Below are positions 22,298 through 31,683 of a stretch of DNA of 64,000 nucleotides, one piece after another. Origin of the DNA: Cichorium intybus (taxonomy: Eukaryota; Streptophyta; Magnoliopsida; Asterales; Asteraceae). How positions within the stretch are numbered: position 1 is the stretch's first letter; each line of letters opens with the position of its first letter. Position numbers and translations under genes: made by a program. A model generated the notes under the pieces. The model saw only the letters and a program-made list of their open reading frames with translations, searched no databases and was not told the DNA's origin. The stretch spans positions 73,048,994 through 73,112,993 of the forward strand of contig CM042013.1 in assembly GCA_023525715.1 (NCBI GenBank), read 5' to 3'.

Positions 22298-23672
22298 GGG
22301 TTATTGTTACTGTAGCATAACAAAGTTCGATAATTTGTCCGGATTGGTCACTGAAGTTTTTTTTTTTTTTACGCAATAGGTCACTAAAGTTAAATTTTAC
22401 GTCCTAAATAGGTCATCGACGTTAAAACTAACTGGTTTTCATGTTAATGTAGGGACCTATTTAACACGGAAATTAAACTTTAGTGACCTATTGCGCAAAT
22501 AAAAAACTTCAGTGACCAATTCGGAAAAAAAAAAACTTCAGTGACTTATCGCGACCACAAATACCATAGTCGGTCTCAATCTCGCACTCTCTGTCTCGAA
22601 TCTCTCTTCTGTGTTCTGCTCTCTCTCGCCATCTCTCTATCTCTTTTTCTGGTGTTGATCGTGAATCACAACCGCTGTCCGTGTTGTATTCCTCTGTACC
22701 ACTACTGGGTTCTTACGGTGTGCTTGTGGGTCCACGGAGAAGGATAAACGGGTTAAACAGTGGTCATTCACCAACATTTCTTCTAACTCGTCAAAGTAAC
22801 AGAAGGCTAGGACTCGTTGCCGGACTGTTTTGTTTCCAACCATGTAGATAGTCGTAGCAAGAAATCGACTCTGATGAAACTACGAGATGACGTGCCCATT
22901 TAATCTATTAGGAATATCAAATTCCCCTATGAAACCTCCGCTATCAAATTCCTCTATAAAAACTGCGATGCAGTTTTGATGATAACCGAACCGCAAACAG
23001 CAAATGCGGTTTTTCCTACAAAATAACTGAACAATGTGGTTTTTTAATGTGATGCGGTTTTTCGGTTTTAACAGAACAGTGTGGTTTTTTAAGGGCGATG
23101 AGGTTTTTCGGTTTTAACCGAACAATGTGGTTTTTTTAATTCGATGCGTTTTTTTCGGTTTTTCTTGCAGTTTTTTCAGTTTTAATATAAGATACACTGT
23201 GTGGTTCGGTTTATATTGCGATTTGCGGTTCGGTTCTTACAAGCGGCGCGGTTCAGTATTTTACGGTTTTTATAAAATTAAAAATCGCACCGCACCGGCG
23301 GCGGCTGTGATTCGCGATCAATACTAGAAAAAGAGATTGAGAGAGGGCGAGAGAGAGCGGAACAGAGAAGAGAGATTCGAGACGGAGAGGGCGAGATTGA
23401 GACCGACTATAGTCTTTGTGGTTGCGATAGGTCACTGAAGTTTTTTTTTTTCTGAATTGGTCATTGAAGTTTTTTTTTTGTGCAATAGGTCACTAAAGTT
23501 TAATTTACGTGTTAAATAGGTTCCTACACTAACGTAAAAATCAGTTAGTTTTAACGTCGATGACCTATTTAGGACATAAAATTTAACTTTAGGGACCTAT
23601 TGCGCAAAAAAAAAAAAAAACTTCAATGACCAATCCGAACAAATAACCAAATTGCTACAGTAACAATAACCC
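22298..23672. mobile_element. Non-autonomous Mutator-like element with ~390-bp TIRs and 9-bp TSD
   Basis: Ends GGGTTATTGTTACTGTAGC and its inverse, and flanking 9-bp duplication TTTTATTTA at 22289-22297 and 23673-23681. Arms of about 390 bp (22298-22690 and 23280-23672) are closely matching inverted repeats, including a CT-rich stretch (CTCTCTCGCC..) that looks like captured 5' UTR. The central 590 bp includes a run of GCGGTTTTTCGGTTTTAAC motifs (22990-23290). No transposase. Long TIRs with 9-bp TSD point to the Mutator superfamily. Confidence 0.88.
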
Positions 23673-23689
23673 TTTTATTTATATATGGA

Positions 23690-24955
23690 GTAAACGGAAA
23701 AGAAGGTAGACTGATAAAGAACCATGAACCTCTCACTTTCCTTATGGTTTGTGACTGTGTATGAATATATCAACATACATGTCTCGAATAGGCTTACCTC
23801 CTCAAACACAGCCTAATGGGAAAAAGCGAAACAAACATAGACATACCCGCGTAAAAATACAGATGAGGATAGCTTTCAATTACTGCCACCGGAACCTGAT
23901 TCTTGAGAGAGAGAAAACTCGTACCTTCCTTACCGGTTCATATGTTGTGAAGAACATGTAAAATAAGAGAGCATATATAGAAAAGCTCGGATGAAAAAAA
24001 GATAATAGACAAAATCCTTTTGCCCTATAATTAAAAAATGACGGGAAGAGAAAAAGGTAGGAGGTGTCATTGTTGGAAAAACCCTCTTACTTCTCACTCA
24101 GTGCTATGTTTTGTACATAAAAGCAGAAAAAAGAAAGAAGAAAAGTGACCCAGCTGCTGGGTTTTTTTATCACACACGTAGAGAAGAAAAAAGAAGGTTT
24201 TTGGTTATTTTCTCATTCTCATTAACAGCAACATAAGTGAACAAATAAATAGTCAAGATGATCCTAAAAACATGGAACTTCTACCCACTAATTATGCAAC
24301 AGCCATACGTGGCTTTTACTAATTCAAATATATAGAAAAAGACTAAATTACCCCTAAATTAGAAACCGATTAACCCAACAGTCATTAGGAGGAAAGGCGG
24401 GATAAGCTAAAATCAGGGTGACATGGCGATTGAGGGAAATATATATATATGATTAAATAAAACCCATATATATAAGATGATACTGGCTTCAAATAAGATT
24501 GTGCGGTATCAATGCCACCGGCACCTTATCCACCTAAGCAAAGAGAGGAGTGAGAGAAGAGATAGAAAAGGGAAGGAAAAGATGTGGGTGTGGTGGCCGC
24601 ATATAAGGAGGGATAGACAGATGAGTTGAGGTCTAGATTTGAGCTGCATTATACCGCCGATGGTGTGGTATGCTGCGAATATAGGGCTATTGATACTGCC
24701 GGCAACGATGGCCAGTTAGGATGCCACCGACATAAAACCCCAACCGTTCAGCCTAAGGGTAAGGTGGGGACCGGCTTTGGAGTCGGTGGTGCCTTGCTGC
24801 ATTGATCAAAGACATGCTGATCCAGAACACCACCTGAAAATTGTTTAAGCATTACATAAGCATATAATTATAAATATTAACGAATATTATATAAACCCAC
24901 CGATCCTTTTTTATTTGATCACATATTTTTCATGCAAAAGTAGTTGAGCGTTTGT
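23690..24955. other. Unassigned sequence
   Basis: No ORF I can support. A GC-richer patch at 24590-24835 contains short frames that stay open for 40-60 codons on the minus strand (ending near a TTTTCAG acceptor-like site at 24835), perhaps an old exon. Nothing recognisable. Confidence 0.4.
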
Positions 24956-25115
24956 CATATAATGAGTGTCCATTGACTGTTATCGCAGTTGAATTTAGAG
25001 CAATGATTTCTTTTGCTTTGAGTTTTCCCTTTTGGAGGAACTTGGTAATCATCAAAATCGAAAGTAGTATCTAGGTTCGGGGAACTAGTAAATTCACCTG
25101 AATCAGAGTTTCTTG

Positions 25116-25337
25116 TTTTTTTTTGGCCTCCTTTGGAGCCGAGGTTCCGACACGCTATGCGAGCCGACTAATCCCCGGGCGACTACCCGCTTCGCGAGTA
25201 GCCCAGAGTCATCGCGGGTGAACCTCTGTGGCCACTAGGGGGTTTTTGTTCCTCCTTGGATTAGAACCTGACACCTCCTAGTCTTTTTGACATTTGGAGA
25301 CCAAGCTCTAACCAACTAGGCACCACCCTTGTGGTTA
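25116..25337 (-). mobile_element. tRNA-derived SINE with target-site duplication
   Basis: On the minus strand: a tRNA-like head with box A-like GCCTAGTTGGTTAGAGC and box B-like GGTTCTAATCC, a body of about 130 bp, and an A-tail (T run at 25116-25124). Flanked by AGTTTCTTG at 25107-25115 and 25338-25346 (the match continues through Ts). Inserted in the Harbinger ORF1 pseudogene. Confidence 0.85.
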
Positions 25338-25646
25338 AGTTTCTTGTTTTTTAAAAGCATGATAATCGGGTTCATATGGAACATATTTTTCACCACTTTT
25401 TAAAATTTTCATACGTGTTTGTATATGAAAAATTTGTTCCTTTTTCGCTTATTATCATGCCTCCATTGTTGGTGTGTTTTCTCGAGGACAATCTCATCAC
25501 TCAAACAACTTGCACGATTGTTAATAAAAGTTGTTGTAAATAGCGGAAAACTCATTCACGGAAGTGTAAAACTGATAGAAGTGTGCCTTATACTCATTTT
25601 TTAAGTCGCATCAAGGTTTCGTCGGGCCAGTGATTGTTGTAGTAGG

Positions 25647-25866
25647 TATTAAGGAATAATTAGAATATCTTGAATATTATAATTATTTATGTTGTTGTAT
25701 TTTCCTAGTCAATAGCTTAGTCAATGCAGTTTAGTTGTTATCTTTTAATTAGCTTAAGTTTAGCAAAAGTTGTTTTGGTTTATCACGGCTATTGTGTAAA
25801 CCCTTCACCTATTTAAAGGCAATCTTTGTTTAATAGAAAGTAATCAAAGCTTTCCATATTCTTATA
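25647..25866 (+). repeat. 5' LTR of RE1-like element
   Basis: 220 bp, adjoining the PBS. A TATTTAAAGG promoter-like site lies near 25810. Differs from the 3' LTR at three positions in the segment 25787-25830. Confidence 0.95.
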
Positions 25867-25880
25867 TGGTATCAGAGCAA
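25867..25880 (+). promoter_or_regulatory. Primer binding site (tRNA-iMet)
   Basis: TGGTATCAGAGCAA immediately after the 5' LTR, no spacer. Confidence 0.95.
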
Positions 25881-25927
25881 AAGATCCCCACCTCAATTTT
25901 TTTCTTGTTCTTTTCTCCACCGAAGTC

Positions 25928-27708
25928 ATGACTGAGGGAATTAACCCCAACAACACAGTCATCCCCAACAATACAGAACCCAGTAAACCTTTTACTAATA
26001 TTCAAATTCACACAACTCCATCAAATTAACCTCCGTGAACTATGTTGCGTGGAAAACCCAACTCCAAGCAGCACTCCTAGGTTACGATTTATGGAAGTTC
26101 ATAGATGGCACCTACCCTTCGCCTCCCACCACAATCACCGTCAACAGTGCTTCTGTGGCTAATCCCGAGGCCATCACTTGGTTCCGTCAAGATCGTCTGG
26201 TCTTTGGTGCAATTGTTGGCACCCTCTCTCAAGACCTTGTGCCTCTTGTATCTCAAACAGGTACTGCTCATGAGGCATGGAAAGTTCTGGCTTCAACCTA
26301 CGCTAATCCCTCAAGGGGTCACTTCAAGCAAATCAAAGGTAATCTCAGTCAGATTACCCACTCCACTCAATCTATCACAGCGTATATGCAATCCATCAAG
26401 CAATGCACGGATCGATTAGCTGCGATGGGCAAGCCGATGGATCATGAGGACATTATCGACAAGGTATTGCTTGGCCTTGATTATGAACAATATCGATCTG
26501 TTATTGATGCAGTAAATGCTCGTGATACTACCATCTCATTTGAAGAACTTCATGAGAAATTAATCACCAAGGAACTCACTGCTTCTGTCAAAGTTTCCCC
26601 TTTGACGTTTCCTGCCACCGTGAATTTCGCTCAAAATCGCACTAGGGCTTCCAACTCTCAAGGCAATCAATCGACTTCATCTTGGCACAATCCAAACTCT
26701 ACCAATACTCAGGCTACACGCCAACCACGTCCTTATCTTGGAAAGTGTCAGTGGTGTCGTGAGCAAGGTCATACTCTCAGTCAATGCACCGGCTTCAAGA
26801 GTCAATTTCCGACCATTCAAGTACCAAACGCAGTCTCTGTTCGTGGTGCAACAAAGGGCTCTCGGTCGAATTTTCAAGCTCCTCAAGCTCATGTTGCAAC
26901 TGCCAACTCGCCTCAGTCAAATGCATGGTTACTCGACAGTGGTGCCTCTCATCATGTCACAAATGATCTTGCAAATTTATCCCTCCATGCTCCATACGAT
27001 GGCACTGAAGAATTTGTAATTGGTGATGGTTCCACTCTACCTATACAAAACACTGGTTATTTCTCCATCTCTACTCCTTCAACAAAATTTCACTTTTCTA
27101 ATGTCTTGCATGTCCCGTCAATTTCTCGAAACATTTTGTCCATATCTCAACTTTGTAACGAGAATAACACCAGTATTGAGCTCTTACCTTCTTTTTTTCG
27201 TGTCAAGGAGCTTTTCAAGGACACAACACTCCTACAGGGTCCAGCTAGAGCAGGTGTGTATGAATGGAGTCCAAGATCACCTCAAGTTCACATGTCTCTC
27301 AAATTACCTAAACATAATTGGCATCACCGCCTTGGTCATCCATCATCATCTATCCTTAGGTATTTGAATTCTAGTTTCAATTTAGCAATTTCTGATTTTC
27401 CGATGTCTTATTGTAATTCTTGCAATATGAATAAAAGTCACAAATTACCATTTTCTTATTCCTCTTTAGCCTCAAATGCCCCTTTGGAACTCATTTTCTC
27501 AGATGTTTGGACTTCACCCGTATTATCACATGATCAATTCAAATATTATGTCATATTTGTCGATCACTTTACAAAGTATGTGTGGTTCTATCCATTGAAA
27601 AAAAATCTGACATATTTGATGTTTTCACTCGATTTAGGGCTCTTGTTGAAAACTTCTTTAATCGGAAGATCATTAAATTTTTCTCTGATAATGGTGGTGA
27701 GTATGTAA
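25928..27708 (+). pseudogene. RE1-like gag, protease and start of integrase
   Basis: The natural start is ATG 25928-25930; a frameshift near 26015 moves the frame to the long open one (26035-27708). UBN2 Gag (AWKVLASTYANPSRGH, ITAYMQSIKQ), CCHC knuckle CQWCREQGHTLSQC (residues 238-251 of that frame), protease DSG at 301-303 (WLLDSGASHHVTN), GAG-pre-integrase HRLGHPS and CNSCNMNK, then the first integrase Asp in IFSDVW. The frame is lost in an A8 run near 27598-27606, consistent with a one-base slip. The final residues of this frame are out of register with the family. Confidence 0.88.
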
Positions 27709-28590
27709 AATTGACTCCATATTTGACCTTAAATGGAATATCTCATTTTACTTCGCCTCCACATACTCCAGAACACAATGGTTACGCGGAACGACGCCAT
27801 CGACACATTGACTCATGCTCATATACCCCTGACATATTGGCCACATGCTCTAGCCACTGCCACATACCTTATTAACCAGCTTCCTACTCCAACCCTCAAC
27901 AATAGTTCACCATATCTAAAACTCTTTGGTACTCCTCCAAACTATCGTAAATTACAAAGTTTTGGTTGCCTTTGTTATCCGTGGTTGAGGCCATATTCAT
28001 CCCATAAGCTAGAGCCTCGGTCTCTCCCATGTGTTTTCATTGGGTACTCTTCGAGTCAAAGTGCGTATTATTGTTTACATCCTCCCACTAATCGTATTTA
28101 TGCATCAAGACATGTGAAATTTGTAGAAGATGTTTTTCCCTTTTCTGATTTGTGCAGGACCTTATCTACATCAGAATCTTCTTTTATTGGCGAGTGGATT
28201 GAGCTAAATATTCCCATTCTGACTACTGTGCCATCACCCCTTGTTCAGCCACAAGAGTCAACTTTACCTGCCACATATTCTCCTGCTTCCGCTACTGACT
28301 CCAACATGGCAGCAAACACTTCAACTACACCACCTTCTACAAACTCCTCCCCACCATCTCATCCTCCAGCTTTATGTCCTTCAAGGACAATGGTCACCAG
28401 ATCTCAAAATAATATTGTGAAACCCAACAAAAAATATGTTCATCTTACTACTGTTACTGATACTCCGACCGAGCCTACAACCATCACACAAGCCTTGAAA
28501 GATCCACAATGGCGGGCTGCCATGACTGATGAGTTTGCTGCTCTTACCAAAAATCAGACTTGGGATCTTGTTCCGCGACATCCCTCTTAA
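27582..28590 (+). pseudogene. RE1-like integrase C-terminal part and hinge
   Basis: After the A-run slip, frame 27582-27810 carries the second integrase Asp (FFSDNGGEY) and the Glu region (HNGYAERRHRH). A short deletion near 27805 then returns to the earlier frame (PLTYWPHALATATYLINQLP, then SFGCLCYPWLRPY and GYSSSQSAYYC). The segment ends at TAA 28588-28590, at a codon where relatives have Gln, fitting CAA to TAA. Confidence 0.85.
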
Positions 28591-30027
28591 AATCTGATTG
28601 GTAACAAATGGGTTTATCGGATTAAGTATAACTCCACGGGTGCGATAGAACGTTACAAAGCCAGGCTTGTGGCCAAGGGTTTCCATCAAAGGTCAGGAAT
28701 TGATTTCTTAGAAACCTTTAGCCCAGTCATTAAGCCCACAACAGTCCGGTTGATACTCACTCTCCCTGTTACTCGTGGATGGTCCATCAGACAATTGGAC
28801 ATAAACAATGCGTTTCTTCAAGGCTCTTTTAAGGAGGATGTTTACATGTCTCAACCACCTGGATTTCTTGATAAGGAGCATCCTACACACGTTTTCAAAC
28901 TTCGCAAAGCTATCTATGGTCTTAAACAGTCACCAAGGGCGTGGTATAATGAGCTGCGAACATACCTCTTATCTTTTGGGTTCACAAACTCAATAGCTGA
29001 CTCCTCATTATTTATGTATCATCAACGTGGTATATCATTTTATTTGCTTGTTTACGTTGACGATATCATTATTACAAGCCCTTCACCAAATGCCCTGCAA
29101 GAATTCATAACTTCTTTAGCCTCCAGATTCTCCTTGAAAGACTTAGGCCCTTTGTCTTACTTTCTTGGAGTAGAAGTTCTTCCTCATGCTCAAGGTTTAT
29201 ATCTCAGTCAAAAGAAGTATATTGGTGACCTCCTGACTCGTGCAAATATGTCCAATGCTAAGGCTATTTCAACACCAATGATTTCTCATCCGCCACTTAC
29301 CCTAAATGCTGGCTCACCTCTTTCAAATCCCACTGAATATCGTGCTTTGGTTGGTGGCTTACAGTACCTAGCTCTCACTCGCATGGATATCTCGTTTGCT
29401 GTTAACCGGTTATCTCAATTCATGCACAAACCTACTGATTTACATTGGGCAGCTCTTCGTCGCCTTCTCCGATACCTCAATGGTACCATTGATCAGGGTG
29501 TTATTCTTCATCGTGACTCTCCTATGAGACTTCATGCCTACACCGATGCGGATTGGGCTGGTGATCGTGATAATTATGTATCCACATTTGGTTATATTGT
29601 ATACTTAGGTCGGAATCCTCTGTCGTGGAGCTCAAAGAAGCAACAAAGTGTTGCTCGGTCTTCCACTGAAGCAGAATTTCGAGCAGTAGCTTCCACTACT
29701 GCTGAATTGTTGTGGCTACAATCTCTCCTCTCTGAGCTTCAAATTGAGTTGCCTATTATCCCGAGTATCTACTATGACAATCTGAGTGCAACTCATTACT
29801 CCAAAAACCCGGTCTTCCATTCTCGTATGAAACACTTAGCTCTAGCCTTTCACTTTGTGCGTGAGCAAGTACAGTTGGGAAAGTTGCGGGTTCAACACAT
29901 TCCGGGTGATGATCAACTTGCGGATGCTCTGACAAAACCACTTGCTGTGGCACGGTTCACTAATTTGTTATCCAAGATTGGCCTGATCAAGCGACCGTCC
30001 ATCTTGCGGGGGTATATTAAGGAATAA
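28591..30027 (+). CDS. RE1-like reverse transcriptase-RNase H
   Basis: The frame continues from the TAA at 28588 and stays open to 30027, inside the 3' LTR. RT motifs: NKWVYRIK, KARLVAKGF, first Asp in QLDINNAFLQG, YGLKQSPRAWY, and YVDDIII (YVDD at residues 129-132 counting from 28669). RNase H: HAYTDADWAGDRD, SRSSTEAEFRAVAS, YDNLSATHYSKNP, and the ADALTKPL tail. All catalytic residues visible are conserved, so this half could encode an active domain if it were translated as part of Pol. No ATG near its start, so independent expression is unlikely. Confidence 0.9.
   Translation, partial: NLIGNKWVYRIKYNSTGAIERYKARLVAKGFHQRSGIDFLETFSPVIKPTTVRLILTLPVTRGWSIRQLDINNAFLQGSFKEDVYMSQPPGFLDKEHPTHVFKLRKAIYGLKQSPRAWYNELRTYLLSFGFTNSIADSSLFMYHQRGISFYLLVYVDDIIITSPSPNALQEFITSLASRFSLKDLGPLSYFLGVEVLPHAQGLYLSQKKYIGDLLTRANMSNAKAISTPMISHPPLTLNAGSPLSNPTEYRALVGGLQYLALTRMDISFAVNRLSQFMHKPTDLHWAALRRLLRYLNGTIDQGVILHRDSPMRLHAYTDADWAGDRDNYVSTFGYIVYLGRNPLSWSSKKQQSVARSSTEAEFRAVASTTAELLWLQSLLSELQIELPIIPSIYYDNLSATHYSKNPVFHSRMKHLALAFHFVREQVQLGKLRVQHIPGDDQLADALTKPLAVARFTNLLSKIGLIKRPSILRGYIKE
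30005..30014 (+). promoter_or_regulatory. Polypurine tract
   Basis: TGCGGGGGTA directly before the 3' LTR; plus-strand priming site, overlapping the end of pol. Confidence 0.75.
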
Positions 30028-30234
30028 TTAGAATATCTTGAATATTATAATTATTTATGTTGTTGTATTTTCCTAGTCAATAGCTTAGTCAATGCAGTTT
30101 AGTTGTTATCTTTTAATTAGCTTAAGTTTAGCAAAAGTTGTTTTGGTTTATCACGGCTACTGTGTAAACCCTTCGCCTATTTAAAGGCAATATTTGTTTA
30201 ATAGAAAGTAATCAAAGCTTTCCATATTCTTATA
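30015..30234 (+). repeat. 3' LTR of RE1-like element
   Basis: 220 bp, three substitutions from the 5' LTR. Bounded outside by the GTAGG duplication at 30235-30239. Confidence 0.95.
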
Positions 30235-30759
30235 GTAGGTTGTAACACATTCCGAAAACGAAGAATTTTTTTGGTCGTTACCGATTACTAACTAGATCAG
30301 TGCTAATGGTAGCCCATGACGGTGCAAGTATATTTTCTTCCTCAATAGACCAATGTGATCTATCTTTTTTTCACCTATGTCGGCTTCATCTACGTCTAGA
30401 CCAATGTTTAGATTAAAAGATTCCAACCCTTTTGCGTTGAATGAGGTGGAAACTGATCACCATCACCATCCATATCACCATCCATCTGATGTGTCTATAT
30501 TTTCAAATATACCTAACCTTTCTTGATTCTTCGGAAGACCTAAACGACATTGTTTGTGGATGAACATGGAAATTAGTCGGTGTGCCATAGATATTTCAAA
30601 CCATTGATCATTAGGGATTGGAAGATTCTGATAACAATTTGGTTGAGGAATATAGTTATGAAATTTTTGATCGGGATATTGTATATATGGGAAATACAGA
30701 CGAGGTTGAAGTTGAATATTAGAGGAAGTTTGATTGCTAGTCAAATCTTTATCCATGGT

Positions 30760-31524
30760 TATCCCGAGAAATTGGTTACAAGCTTTTGAATGTGTAATCA
30801 ATTGATAAACATGACAATACCAAGTTTTATCTATAAATGCAAACACCAACCGTAATTAATGTTCCCATTTGTTTATTTTATGAAATAATATTTCCCAGTT
30901 ATAGAATAAAACATGATCAAAATATAATATGCATTTAATTGTAGTATTTAAATATGTAAAATTGTTAGACTATTTTTGTAAAATATAAACACATCAAAAT
31001 ATTTAATCTGTATAGTATATAGAGAATATATATATATAAATAGAATAAATATATAAATAGAATAACATTATTCGTGAAAAAAATTTAACCATAGAGCTTG
31101 CTAATTAGCAAGTTTTTTCTAAAAGCTTGGTTTTGAAAAATTCTCAATTATAACTTGTTAAAAATTGGAAAGATTTTTGATTGAAAAAGCTTTTGAAAAA
31201 ACTTTAACAAAAGTTCCTATTGTGGATGCTCTTAGAACATCATCCCCTCCTTGCGTGGTAGACTTTGGACATGGAGAGGCGTGGTTTCGGCCACAACACA
31301 TCACACAATACTTCATATTTCTCTGTCTTTTTTGTTCTTTCTCTTACGGGTATTAAAAAATTAAAATCTATTTATTAAATACTTAAAAATAAAAAATGTA
31401 ATGTGGAATGGTAGGTATTTCTTAGGTGGAGTGATAAAAAATGGGGATGATCTAGCGATGAGATGACACCATTTTTGGTGTGGGATGGTGTGAGTATACA
31501 TTATTGCCTAATATCATCCGCACC
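30760..31524. other. AT-rich upstream flank of the Harbinger ORF1 relic
   Basis: No coding sequence. AGCTTGCTAATTAGCAAG near 31096 is a near-perfect palindrome, and CCTATTGTGGATGCTCTTA near 31216 resembles a PIF/Harbinger terminal inverted repeat, so the element's end may lie there. The 31380-31510 segment, with GGTGTGGGATGG, looks MITE-like but I could not define its edges. Confidence 0.4.
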
Positions 31525-31540
31525 GTACGAAAAGATTCCT

Positions 31541-31667
31541 TTTTTTTAGAACGGCAAATCTATCCTACTCCTAAACTACTCCTTGTTATGTTAGTGACAG
31601 AGTTTGAACCCTGGACCTCCATGTTAGTAACACTCCTTGTTAACCAAGTGGGCTAGCCCCAACTTGT
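31541..31667 (-). mobile_element. 127-bp tRNA-derived SINE with 16-bp TSD
   Basis: Perfect 16-bp duplication GTACGAAAAGATTCCT at 31525-31540 and 31668-31683. On the minus strand: box A-like GGCTAGCCCACTTGGTTAA, box B-like GGTTCAAACTC, and a 3' end CCGTTCTAAAAAAA. Its CCGTTC-A(n) end recurs as the micro-insertion at 58561-58578. Confidence 0.9.
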
Positions 31668-31683
31668 GTACGAAAAGATTCCT

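Larger units (their letters stand above)
25647..30234 (+). mobile_element. Complete RE1-like Ty1-copia retrotransposon, nearly identical LTRs, TATA-type LTR ends
   Basis: 4588 bp with 220-bp LTRs (25647-25866, 30015-30234), PBS, PPT and 5-bp target duplication GTAGG (25642-25646, 30235-30239). LTRs begin TATTAAGG and end CTTATA, a non-canonical TA..TA terminus instead of TG..CA. I count three differences between the LTRs over 220 bp. One polyprotein order gag-PR-IN-RT-RNase H, related to Arabidopsis RE1. Despite its youth it has two or more frameshifts and a nonsense codon. Inserted into a Harbinger ORF1 relic. Confidence 0.95.
24960..30756 (-). pseudogene. PIF/Harbinger ORF1 (Myb/SANT-like) pseudogene, split by a SINE and a copia element
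   Basis: Three minus-strand pieces line up as one protein. Piece 1 (30756-30243) starts MDKDLTSNQ, is Pro/Asn/Gln/Tyr-rich, and reaches a SANT-like HWSIEEENILA.SWATIS block near 30350-30280. The copia element (25647-30234) interrupts it. Piece 2 (25641-25420) continues with VNEFSAIYNNFY, matching the FNAIYNN motif of these Myb-like proteins. A SINE (25116-25337) follows, then piece 3 (25106-24960), an acidic TTFDFDDYQ patch followed by a Lys-rich tail. In PIF/Harbinger elements this DNA-binding ORF1 partners the transposase. Several in-frame stops. Homologues are also annotated as glutathione S-transferase T3-like or NAM-associated proteins. Confidence 0.65.

Noticed and set aside
25116..25346. 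tRNA gene (box A and box B present)
   Set aside because: Promoter boxes lie in a longer unit with A-tail and target duplication; no cloverleaf, so a SINE. The same applies at 31541-31667 and 63218-63395.
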